A DNA stretch of 7,272 bases. Source: Desulfobacterales bacterium. Its GTDB lineage: Bacteria; Desulfobacterota; Desulfobacteria; Desulfobacterales; Desulfosalsimonadaceae. The translations under genes were made by a program, and so were the position numbers. The notes under the pieces are model-generated. The model had not been told where the DNA came from. It did no database searches and saw only the letters and a program-made list of their open reading frames with translations. The DNA lies in assembly GCA_018399455.1 (NCBI GenBank), contig JAGYOT010000090.1, positions 1 to 7,272 on the forward strand. Direction: 5' to 3'. This document shows, one piece after another, positions 1 through 5,935 of the stretch (positions within the stretch are counted from its first letter, which is position 1; every line of letters begins with the position of its first letter).

Positions 1-55
1 CAATTCCTTTCAAAGGAAGATAATAATTCATCATTGCAAAGAGTCCTTTTTTCAT
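1..55 (-). CDS. Partial gene: ATP-type PEP carboxykinase-like, apparently lacking its N-terminal half
   Basis: Read leftward from an ATG at 55, the first 18 codons give MKKGLFAMMNYYLPLKGI, and the gene then leaves the window. This closely matches the segment of ATP-dependent PEP carboxykinase (recalled E. coli form MKKGMFSMMNYLLPLKGI) that carries an active-site lysine pair and lies around residue 211 of about 540, just before the P-loop half. Here it is at the start of the reading frame: an in-frame TAA sits at 95-97, and the 13 codons between do not encode the expected YAGE-type sequence. A GGGAGG Shine-Dalgarno (66-61) lies 5 nt before the ATG, so translation could really begin here. The product would lack the N-terminal domain with its substrate-binding Arg. 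It is either a decayed remnant or a shortened family member. Homology rests on 18 residues; the rest is outside the window. Confidence 0.55.
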   Translation of the reverse strand, partial: MKKGLFAMMNYYLPLKGI

Positions 56-107
56 AAGCCCCTCCCTTTTTTTTTGAACAGGTATATAAAATATTTATAC
101 GGAAAGG

Positions 108-138
108 GGTTACAGATAGGTTACATTTTACGTAAAAT
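108..138. promoter_or_regulatory. Candidate operator: phased GGTTACA direct repeats plus 14-bp palindrome
   Basis: GGTTACA occurs at 108-114 and again at 119-125, an 11-bp period that puts both copies on the same face of the helix. The second copy runs directly into a perfect palindrome, ATTTTACGTAAAAT (125-138). This lies in the divergent gap between the leftward PEP carboxykinase-like fragment (start 55) and the rightward PAS gene (start 340), a usual place for regulator binding. I do not recognise the regulator. The AT-richness of the gap makes a chance palindrome possible. Confidence 0.35.
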
Positions 139-151
139 AGAAACCTTTGTT

Positions 152-208
152 AAAAAAGCCCTTTTACTTACTCCGCTAAACCGGGCACTATTTAGTGCCG
201 GGCTTTTT
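152..208 (+). terminator. Terminator-like hairpin with nested outer stem
   Basis: Positions 181-202 form a hairpin: GGCACT (184-189) pairs with AGTGCC (194-199) around a short AT loop, extended by further G-C pairs past one mismatch, and a T5 tract follows at 204-208. An alternative outer pairing joins AAAAAGCCC (153-161) with GGGCTTTTT (200-208). The outer arms make the structure end in a T-run on both strands, so it could act in either direction. It sits between divergently oriented genes and has no obvious upstream plus-strand gene to terminate. It may be an attenuator or leader structure, the end of a short RNA, or a remnant of a lost gene. Confidence 0.5.
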
Positions 209-224
209 CGGAGGCATATGGGTA

Positions 225-252
225 TTGATGTTGAGACCGTTTTCATTATATT
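225..252 (+). promoter_or_regulatory. Candidate promoter for the PAS sensor gene
   Basis: A -35-like TTGATG (225-230) and a -10-like TATATT (247-252) are separated by 16 bp, about 90 nt before the ATG at 340. An overlapping alternative uses TTGAGA (231-236) and TAGAAT (252-257), but its spacer is only 15 bp. The site lies just downstream of the terminator-like hairpin, which would fit an independently transcribed gene. This is a consensus match only. Confidence 0.3.
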
Positions 253-339
253 AGAATATTGATCGGAATTATTTTTTCCGGCAGATTGAAATCCTGATTA
301 GACTGGGATGATCAGGCCGCAGTTGAAGGAGAACCTCCC

Positions 340-1371
340 ATGATCTCAGAAACCAAGCCGGATCTGTCCGGCAGATATTATGTCGATTTATTCCTCAACT
401 CGCCAATCGGCGTTTTTGTTGTTCAGGATAGACAATTTCAGTTTGTGAATCCTAAATTCCGGGAAATATCCGGCTACACGGAAGCTGAGTTGATCGGCAT
501 GGAATCGGAATCCATCATTTTTCCGGAGGATCTGCCCGCGGTAAAAGAAAATGCGGTAAAAATGCTGAAGGGCCGGATCTCCTCGCCGTATCTGTATCGT
601 GCGGTTGTAAAGAACGGAGAAATCAAATGGATCATTGAATCTGTTGTTTCCGTCAATTACCGGGGGAACAGGGCGGTTTTGGGCTATTTTATGGACAACA
701 CGGAGCATGAACGGGCAAAGGAAGCCATTCGGCTTTCCGAGGACAAATTCCATAAAGCCTTTCGGTCAAGTCCGGAGTGGATTGTTATCACGACACTTGA
801 GAAGGGCTATTATGTTGATGTCAATGAGACATTTCTGAAAACCACCGGCTATAGCCGGGATGAGGTTATCGGATCCAGCGCGGCGCAGCTGGGTATATGG
901 GCGGATCCGGACCAACGCGACAGAATGGTTGGGATGCTTCGCGCAGACGGAAAGGTGCGCGATTTGGAAGCCAAATGCCGAATGAAATCCGGAGAAATCC
1001 GAACCATGCTGTGGTCTGCGGAAATCATCGATTATGGCGACGAAAGATGTGTGCTTGCCGTAACGCGCGATATTACCGACCGTATTTTGGCGGAGCAGGA
1101 AAGGCTTCAGCGTGAAAAACTGCAGGGAGCGCTTGAAATGGCCGGTGCCACGTGCCATGAATTAAACCAGCCCCTGCAGGGAATGTATTATCTGCTTGAC
1201 CATCTGCTGGAAGAAAACCCTCATGACATCAACGTTAAAGAGCTGGAGAATCAGATCGACAGGATGAGAAATATCATCGCTAAAATGAACAATATCACAT
1301 CCTATGAAACAAAACATTATATCAGAGGCAGCCGGATCATTGATATCGAAAAAGCATCCCGACATGAATAG
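340..1371 (+). CDS. PAS-PAS sensor protein with HisKA phosphoacceptor helix, no ATPase domain
   Basis: The 343-residue protein has no signal peptide or membrane segment, so it is probably cytoplasmic. Two PAS folds are visible: PAS1 at about 12-125 (VNPKFREISGYTEAELIG, ending in the NTEHERAKEA linker) and PAS2 at about 136-250 (VNETFLKTTGYSRDEVIG, ending in RDITDRILAEQ). A coiled coil leads into a HisKA-type H-box, CHELNQPLQ, with H273 as the likely phosphoacceptor, and a second helix at about 296-320. The protein then ends (YETKHY to IIDIEKAS) with no N, G1 or G2 boxes of a HATPase domain, and no frame up to 1450 supplies them. From memory, short proteins with this C-terminal form occur in Desulfobacterota, so this is probably natural length. 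It would need a partner kinase, or act as a phosphotransfer or dimerisation module. The start is supported by GAAGGAGA (325-332), 7 nt upstream. The signal sensed is unknown. Confidence 0.85.
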   Translation: MISETKPDLSGRYYVDLFLNSPIGVFVVQDRQFQFVNPKFREISGYTEAELIGMESESIIFPEDLPAVKENAVKMLKGRISSPYLYRAVVKNGEIKWIIESVVSVNYRGNRAVLGYFMDNTEHERAKEAIRLSEDKFHKAFRSSPEWIVITTLEKGYYVDVNETFLKTTGYSRDEVIGSSAAQLGIWADPDQRDRMVGMLRADGKVRDLEAKCRMKSGEIRTMLWSAEIIDYGDERCVLAVTRDITDRILAEQERLQREKLQGALEMAGATCHELNQPLQGMYYLLDHLLEENPHDINVKELENQIDRMRNIIAKMNNITSYETKHYIRGSRIIDIEKASRHE

Positions 1372-1382
1372 GTTTCGGCAGT

Positions 1383-1406
1383 CCCTGACATGCCATCATG
1401 CCAGGG
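1383..1406. repeat. Intergenic inverted repeat between convergent genes
   Basis: CCCTGACATG (1383-1392) pairs with CATGCCAGGG (1397-1406) over ten positions with a single A-C mismatch, around the loop CCAT. It lies in the 79-bp gap between the stop of the PAS gene (1371) and the stop of the thiamine-binding protein gene (1451). No T-run follows on either strand, so it is not a standard intrinsic terminator. It could protect 3' ends or act as a weak bidirectional terminator. Confidence 0.45.
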
Positions 1407-1450
1407 CATCCCAACACCCCCCTCGTCCCCGCTGCCGCAGATACCGGTTT

Positions 1451-1744
1451 TTACAGTTTCGATCTGACCGAGGCCGGTTTTCCGCTCAGGCCGGAGCTGC
1501 GGTTTTTTCGGTAGTCGGCCTTCATCGTGAGATAGATACGGTCGCAATCTTGCTGTAAATCTTTAAAGCACAGATCGACTACCCTGAGCACCTCCGGCCA
1601 CTCCCCTTCGATGCAGGTGCCCATGGGATTTAACTCATACGGGAGTCCGCTGCTTTCAATGACTTTGACAACCCTTGCCACAAAGGGGCTCACACTGACC
1701 CCCTTGTCCATGGGAAAAACAGAGACCTCAACGATAACGCTCAT
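1451..1744 (-). CDS. MTH1187-family thiamine-binding protein (DUF77 / Thiamine_BP)
   Basis: The 97-residue protein matches the small MTH1187/YkoF-like family of ferredoxin-like folds, whose members form oligomers and are named for thiamine or HMP binding. It opens with a beta strand of the usual form (VIVEVSVFPM) and the conserved serine segment VSVSPFVARVVKVIESSG. The family signature MGTCIEGEWPEVLRVV follows at 41-56, and the last strand is RIYLTMKADYRKNR. The length is normal. The ATG at 1744 is preceded by a GGGGAGG Shine-Dalgarno (1760-1754) at a 9-nt spacing. It is transcribed alone, convergent with the PAS gene and divergent from the M48 protease gene. No thiamine genes are nearby and its leader has no recognisable TPP riboswitch. 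Thiamine binding is a family inference; the physiological role is unclear. Confidence 0.85.
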   Translation of the reverse strand: MSVIVEVSVFPMDKGVSVSPFVARVVKVIESSGLPYELNPMGTCIEGEWPEVLRVVDLCFKDLQQDCDRIYLTMKADYRKNRSSGLSGKPASVRSKL

Positions 1745-1803
1745 TATCCGGATCCTCCCCTGTTGAAAAAAAATGGTTTTTGTTTGTGTCGGAATAACGC
1801 CTC

Positions 1804-1870
1804 AACCCGAAAAATAACAGCGCGCGGCCCAGGGCGCAAGTTATCCGGCATACGGAGCGGCAAGCGGGTT
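1804..1870. repeat. Nested inverted repeats in the divergent gap 1745-2018
   Basis: Three tiers can pair one inside another: AACCCG (1804-1809) with CGGGTT (1865-1870), ATAAC (1814-1818) with GTTAT (1840-1844), and an inner GC-rich arm around 1822-1837 (GCCC-A-GGGC or GCGC/GCGC). Read on the minus strand this would lie in the leader or promoter zone of the thiamine-binding protein gene. On the plus strand it lies upstream of the candidate promoter of the M48 gene. It resembles no riboswitch I know. The individual stems are short. Confidence 0.25.
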
Positions 1871-1883
1871 TAACATCTATTGG

Positions 1884-1912
1884 TGGATTCATTTAAGAAA
1901 TGACGCTATAAT
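1884..1912 (+). promoter_or_regulatory. Candidate promoter for the M48 protease gene
   Basis: A perfect -10 TATAAT (1907-1912) lies 17 bp after a weak -35, TGGATT (1884-1889). It would give a 5' leader of about 100 nt before the ATG at 2019. The -35 match is poor, so the assignment rests on the -10 element and on its position in a divergent intergenic region. Confidence 0.4.
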
Positions 1913-2018
1913 GAATAAATCAAGGCGTATCCGATGGTTTCGCCGATATTCCGAAATGGTTTTTTCCACGGGCCGGCAGGCCTGAACAAAGAGTTTGATG
2001 GGGTAAAAGGACAAAAAA

Positions 2019-3368
2019 ATGAGTAGCCCTTTGCGAAATGAAACATTTGAGCCCCGGAATTACAGCCGCCGGGAGTTTTTAACCTTATCCGCTTTCGGCG
2101 CTGCCGGTTTTCTGGCCGGGTGCGCGGTTAACCCGGTTACCGGAGAGAATCAATTGATGCTGGTATCCGAGGCCTGGGAGATTCAGGTGGACCAGCAGAA
2201 CTCGCCCCACCAGTTTTCCTCCGACTACGGAAAAATTCAGGATGATGCGCTGAATCAATACCTGCAGCAGGTAGGCCGGGATATGGCGCCCCATACCCAC
2301 CGTCCGGGGATGCCCTATTCCTTCAGGGGGGTCAATGCCGCCTATATCAATGCCTATGCGTTCCCCGGAGGAAGCATTGCCGCCACACGGGGGATTCTGC
2401 TCTCACTTGACAATGAAGCTCAGCTCTCCGCCCTCCTGGGCCACGAAATGGGGCATGTGAATGCCCGGCACACCGCTCAGCAAATGTCTAAAGGCATGCT
2501 GACACAGGCCCTTGTCGGAGGGATTGCTGTTTACGCCGGCAGCCGGGGAGAAGCTTACGGAGAGTTGGCCGGTCAGCTCGGAATGCTTGGTGCAGGGGCT
2601 CTTCTTGCCGCTTATAGTCGGGACAACGAACGTGAGGCTGACCGTTTGGGCGCGGGCTACATGACCCAAAGCGGATACGGGACAGAAGGCTTCGTCCAGC
2701 TCATGGCCATGCTCAACAGTCTGCATAAAAAAAACAGCAGCGCGGTCTCTCTCCTGTTTTCGACTCATCCCATGAGCCAGGAGCGATACGATACCGCGGT
2801 CAGCCTGAAAAACACCGCGCTCTCGGGTTTTGTCTCCCAGCCGCTGTACCGCGAGCGCTACATGGATTATACCGCCGGCCTTCGCAAGCTGAAACCTGCC
2901 ATTGAACGCTTCCAGGAGGCCGAAGGATTCATGTCCCGGAAGGCCTATGATAAGGCCGAAGCCTCTTTTGAGCAGGGGCTGAAACTCGCCCCGTCGGATT
3001 ATGCCGGTCTTGTGATGATGGCCAAGTGCCAGATGGCAAAAAAAAGATATGAGCAGGCCCTTCGGTTTTCGGAAAAGGCCAGCCAGGTCTATCCCGGAGA
3101 GGCCCAAGCACACCATATCAGCGGAATTGCCAGAATCAAAATGAAACATTTCGATCAGGCGGTCGAGGATTTCGCCGCTTACGAAGATAAGCTTCCCGGC
3201 AATCCGAACACAATTTTCTACAGGGGCTATGCCTATGAAGGCATGGGCAACAGGCAGAAAGCAGCCCGGGACTATTATCGCTACCTTCAGCAGGTAACAG
3301 AGGGAGATCAGGCCCGGTATGCTTACCAGCGCCTAGTCCAGTGGGGCGTGATCAAACAGTCGGGCTGA
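2019..3368 (+). CDS. BepA-like M48 metalloprotease with TPR domain, probable Tat-exported lipoprotein
   Basis: The 449-residue protein begins with SRREFL (16-21), a twin-arginine motif, followed by a hydrophobic stretch and the lipobox LAGC with C35. It is therefore probably exported by Tat and lipidated; Ala after the Cys would favour the outer membrane. The M48 catalytic core has HEMGH (H142, E143, H146) and a downstream ExxxD zinc-ligand helix (E204, D208). STHP contains H250, which corresponds to the BepA histidine that blocks the active site and acts as a switch. Residues about 295-430 are TPR-like helix pairs (for example KAYDKAEASFEQGLKLAP). The layout matches BepA/YfgC, the periplasmic quality-control protease for LptD and the BAM complex. 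The ATG has AAGGA (2007-2011) 7 nt upstream. A housekeeping envelope role is likely; substrates are inferred from the family. Confidence 0.88.
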   Translation: MSSPLRNETFEPRNYSRREFLTLSAFGAAGFLAGCAVNPVTGENQLMLVSEAWEIQVDQQNSPHQFSSDYGKIQDDALNQYLQQVGRDMAPHTHRPGMPYSFRGVNAAYINAYAFPGGSIAATRGILLSLDNEAQLSALLGHEMGHVNARHTAQQMSKGMLTQALVGGIAVYAGSRGEAYGELAGQLGMLGAGALLAAYSRDNEREADRLGAGYMTQSGYGTEGFVQLMAMLNSLHKKNSSAVSLLFSTHPMSQERYDTAVSLKNTALSGFVSQPLYRERYMDYTAGLRKLKPAIERFQEAEGFMSRKAYDKAEASFEQGLKLAPSDYAGLVMMAKCQMAKKRYEQALRFSEKASQVYPGEAQAHHISGIARIKMKHFDQAVEDFAAYEDKLPGNPNTIFYRGYAYEGMGNRQKAARDYYRYLQQVTEGDQARYAYQRLVQWGVIKQSG

Positions 3369-3397
3369 TTATCCCCTGCAGCGGCAAAAAGCGGATT

Positions 3398-3943
3398 TCA
3401 ACGGAAAGTTCCGCCACCGCCGCCTTTGCCCCGGCCGCCTTGACCCGGCCCTTTGCCTTTGCCGCCGCCCCCAAGGCCCTGGCCGCCCTGCCCAGACCCC
3501 CGGCCCTGGGCTCCGCCGCCCATTCCCCGGCCTCCCTGGGCCGGTCCGCGGCCGCGCTTTCCACCGCCGCCGCCCATGCCCTGACCCGCTCCGGGCTGAC
3601 CGGAGGGGCTTGATACAGGCTGCAGTTCATTGCGCTGCCAGGCCTCAATCGCCTCTTGCACCGTGCCTGCCGAACTGGAAAAAATTTGGAGCTGAGTCTG
3701 ACTCAGGGCCTGCATGGCATTGGGGCCGAGCTGACCCGAAATGAGCACATCAATTCCTGCCGAAATCAGCCTTTGAGCGGTTTGAATGCCCGCCCCCTGA
3801 GGCAGATTCTGCTGCTGGGAATTGTCCAGATATGAACTGGACCGGCTTTCCGTATCGTAGACAACAAAACCGGCGCAGCGCCCAAAGCTGGGATCGAGCG
3901 CATCATTCAGGGATTGCCCCTTGGAACTGACAGCAATTTTCAT
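3398..3943 (-). CDS. NifX/NifB-type dinitrogenase iron-molybdenum cofactor family protein with Gly/Arg-rich tail
   Basis: This 181-residue product has two parts. Residues 1 to about 110 form a Nitro_FeMo-Co fold: the opening strand MKIAVSS, the DPSFGRC...FVVYD strand, the TAQRLISAGIDVLISGQLGPNAMQAL helix-strand unit and the TVQEAIEAWQRNEL helix. Residues about 112-181 are low complexity, almost only Gly, Gln, Arg, Lys, Pro and Ala. The frame stays open back to 4330, but that upstream part mostly overlaps the gene at 4150-4674 in another frame. The ATG at 3943 is preceded by AAGGAGA (spacing about 7) and begins exactly where family proteins begin. No nitrogenase genes are present, so a general metal-cluster carrier or regulator role is more likely than FeMo-co assembly. 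It ends 29 bp from the convergent M48 gene, with no clear terminator between. Confidence 0.85.
   Translation of the reverse strand: MKIAVSSKGQSLNDALDPSFGRCAGFVVYDTESRSSSYLDNSQQQNLPQGAGIQTAQRLISAGIDVLISGQLGPNAMQALSQTQLQIFSSSAGTVQEAIEAWQRNELQPVSSPSGQPGAGQGMGGGGGKRGRGPAQGGRGMGGGAQGRGSGQGGQGLGGGGKGKGPGQGGRGKGGGGGTFR
3401..3608. repeat. GC-rich low-complexity tract encoding the Gly/Arg tail
   Basis: This stretch is built from degenerate GGN/CGN/CAG codon runs and is markedly more GC-rich than its flanks. It encodes repeated units such as GQGGRGMGGG and GKGPGQGGRGKGGG in the NifX-type gene. The opposite strand is open as an Ala/Pro-rich frame, which follows from the composition and is not a gene. 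Such tracts expand and contract by slippage, so tail length may vary between strains. Confidence 0.6.
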
Positions 3944-4149
3944 GGTCACATCTCCTTCGCATAAAAAGATTATCTTTTCTGTCTTATACACAATCTCGTC
4001 CCCGCCAAGAACAGGAACATCAAAACGGACAACAGAATCCTCTCGGCTATGCATCTGAATAAATACTAACAACCACAGCGGATAATGCCACCAGGCAAAT
4101 ACATGAAGCCTATCCTCAAGCGCATAAATCCTGATAAAATCCAGTACAG
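3944..4149 (-). other. 206-bp gap between the gamma-CA-like and NifX-type genes
   Basis: The stretch between the stop of the hexapeptide gene (4150) and the start of the NifX-type gene (3943) holds no convincing gene. The frame continuous with the NifX-type protein is open throughout but has no start with a Shine-Dalgarno. A leftward -10-like TATAAG lies at about 3990-3985 without a good -35. The gap is long for a strict operon, so the NifX-type gene may have its own promoter here, or the gap may be a spacer within one transcript. Confidence 0.4.
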
Positions 4150-4674
4150 TTAGCCGAACTCGGTTTTGTATATATTCACCAACTTCTGGTATTCCCTGGG
4201 GCCCTGTTCCACCCACCGCAGCTGCTCGGCTGTAACCTCCCCCTTGATTTCCGCCGGCAGACCGACGACAAAGGATCTGTCCGGAATCTGCATTGCCTGG
4301 CTTACCATGCAGCCGGCCGCAATGATGCAATAGTCGCCGATTTCGGCGTCATGCAGAAGCGTGGCATTCATGCCGACAAGCACATGGCTTCCGATTTTCC
4401 TGCAATTGATTGCCGCAGCGTGTCCGATCTGCACATAATCCCCGATAGTCAGATTCTGGTCCGCGGAACTGATGGATCCGGCATGGATCACGACATTGTC
4501 CTCCACGGCGGTATTGTTTCCGATTGTAATCCTGCCGATATCGCCCCGGATAACCGCGCCGGGCCATATGCTGGAATGTTCGCCGATGACGACGTCCCCG
4601 ATTATGCAGGCGGCCTCGCTGACAAATGCGGATTCCGCGATTACAGGGGCTTTGCCGTTAAGACTCCGGATCAT
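4150..4674 (-). CDS. Gamma-carbonic-anhydrase-like left-handed beta-helix (hexapeptide) protein
   Basis: The 174 residues show hexapeptide repeats throughout (for example IIGDVVIG, SIWPGAVIRGD, ITIGNNTAVEDNVVIHAG, IGSHVLVGMNATLLHDAEIG), then a short C-terminal helix (QLRWVEQGPREYQKLVNIY). The layout and length match the YrdA/PaaY/CaiE and Cam group. Zinc ligands in Cam are three His, the last two spaced H-x4-H. Here H64 and H85 are present but the third position is N90 (GHAAAIN). R43 and D45 of the IRGD motif are kept, while the usual Gln of VQD is E58. Carbonic anhydrase activity is therefore doubtful; a weak or different activity, or a structural role, is possible. The ATG at 4674 lies 17 nt inside the end of the MFS gene, with AAAGGAG (4690-4684) 9 nt upstream, so the two are translationally linked. 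Confidence 0.85.
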   Translation of the reverse strand: MIRSLNGKAPVIAESAFVSEAACIIGDVVIGEHSSIWPGAVIRGDIGRITIGNNTAVEDNVVIHAGSISSADQNLTIGDYVQIGHAAAINCRKIGSHVLVGMNATLLHDAEIGDYCIIAAGCMVSQAMQIPDRSFVVGLPAEIKGEVTAEQLRWVEQGPREYQKLVNIYKTEFG

Positions 4675-5878
4675 TGGGATGCTCTCCTTTCGTATGGTGG
4701 TCAGTGATGAATCTATGTCCCTGATTTTTATCTGAAAGCAAAAACACCAGGGGAATGGCCGGCAATGCCAAAAATGCGGCTATTTTAAATGTGCTGACAA
4801 GCCCCAGCCAGTCTGCCATCAAGCCTATCAGCAAAGCCGTGACTGAATCCGAAATGAACGTAATGGTCACGTATATCCCATTCATAAACGTCTGGTATTC
4901 AGTCGGCTGGTCCATAACAAGGGCAAGCACCACAGGACCGGAAGAAAGACTGAAAAAACCAAGAACAAGCAATACGGGAAAGACCCAAAACCCATTTGAG
5001 ACGATAAAAAGCATCATGAGAAGGGGTGTCATGACCGTTATAATCAGCAGCGTATTGGTTCGTCCAAGCCTGTCCGAGAGGTTTCCCGCCAAAAAGGTTC
5101 CTGCGGCGCCGGCGATTTCAAAAACGGAAAGCGACAGTCCGCCGAACCATAAGCTCTGGCCTTTTACATTCAGATAAGTGGGCAGGAAGTTGATGACCGA
5201 GGATTTCATAAACGCCCTGAACAGGGTGATCCCTGCAATACAAAGAAACAGAGCCATGTGGTTATGGAAGGTCTTCTTAAATGCCCCGGGGTCTGCTTTG
5301 TCTCTTTTTTCCTGCTTTATGGGGATATTTCTGAAACGAATAAACAGCCATGCCGAAGCCGCCGCACCGAATGGAATAAGGCGATACGTGCCCTCAAGCC
5401 CCCATAATGAAACCGTCGCAAGTATAATGAGGGGTCCAAGGGTTCTGGCTATTTCTCCCCCTACCATGTAGAAACTCATGCCCCGGCTGATTCTGCTGCC
5501 TGAAAACCTCTTGATGACAACCGGAGCCGGCACATGAAAAAACGCGCCGCTGATCCCCATGCTCAAAAGGAGGATGACAGCCACCATGTAATGGGTGGAC
5601 AGGCCCAGAAGACTCATGCAAACCGCGGTAATGCCGGGGGTAAATATCACGAAATAGCGGATTTTAAACCGGTCCAGATGCATTCCGATAATAAAATTAA
5701 AAAGCGAGGGAATTCTCTGACAGAAAGCAAAGAATCCGGCATAGGCATAGCTGATGGAAAGCTTCTCGATCAGCAGAGGCAGAATCGGAGCGAGAAAGGA
5801 GGAATAGACGTCATGAATGAAGTGGGCCAATGCCACGGACAACACATTTTGAGTATGAAACTGCTCTTGTTCTTTCAT
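4658..5878 (-). CDS. MFS transporter, about 12 membrane segments
   Basis: The 406-residue integral membrane protein has about twelve hydrophobic segments and the major facilitator loop signatures: a degenerate form in loop 2-3 (GMHLDRFKIR) and a clear one in loop 8-9 (GNLSDRLGRTNTLL). A basic central loop (RNIPIKQEKRDKADPG) separates the halves. The overall look recalls the fosmidomycin-resistance/FSR-like and sugar-phosphate-like MFS members, but no substrate can be read from it. The ATG at 5878 is chosen. A TTG three bases upstream is in frame, and neither has a strong Shine-Dalgarno, so the start is less certain than for the neighbours. The stop overlaps the gamma-CA-like gene by 17 nt, implying co-expression. 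It is divergent from the cytochrome gene across a 180-bp gap; no convincing leftward promoter was found. Confidence 0.85.
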   Translation of the reverse strand: MKEQEQFHTQNVLSVALAHFIHDVYSSFLAPILPLLIEKLSISYAYAGFFAFCQRIPSLFNFIIGMHLDRFKIRYFVIFTPGITAVCMSLLGLSTHYMVAVILLLSMGISGAFFHVPAPVVIKRFSGSRISRGMSFYMVGGEIARTLGPLIILATVSLWGLEGTYRLIPFGAAASAWLFIRFRNIPIKQEKRDKADPGAFKKTFHNHMALFLCIAGITLFRAFMKSSVINFLPTYLNVKGQSLWFGGLSLSVFEIAGAAGTFLAGNLSDRLGRTNTLLIITVMTPLLMMLFIVSNGFWVFPVLLVLGFFSLSSGPVVLALVMDQPTEYQTFMNGIYVTITFISDSVTALLIGLMADWLGLVSTFKIAAFLALPAIPLVFLLSDKNQGHRFITDHHTKGEHPNDPES

Positions 5879-5935
5879 CAATGTCAGGCGCGGTTCAGGT
5901 TTTCGGTGTATTGTATTTTCATACAGAATCCAATA

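Noticed and set aside
74..262. Small plus-strand frame of 62 codons starting with TTG
   Set aside because: It has no Shine-Dalgarno (a poly-T run precedes it), runs through the palindrome and the terminator hairpin, and its product resembles nothing known.
1745..1900. TPP riboswitch upstream of the thiamine-binding protein
   Set aside because: Neither the CUGAGA core nor the ACCUGAUCUGG-type arm could be found on the minus strand of this leader.
2403..3149. Minus-strand frame of 248 codons opposite the M48 gene
   Set aside because: It lies wholly inside the plus-strand protease, which has clear catalytic motifs; the opposite frame has no recognisable domain.
3341..3613. Plus-strand Ala/Pro-rich frame overlapping the end of the M48 gene
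   Set aside because: It is the complement of the Gly/Arg-rich tail of the minus-strand gene; openness follows from base composition.
3944..4330. N-terminal extension of the NifX-type frame upstream of 3943
   Set aside because: Much of it is the gamma-CA-like gene read in another frame; no ribosome site supports a start there, and the family N-terminus MKIAVSS begins at 3943 behind a good Shine-Dalgarno.
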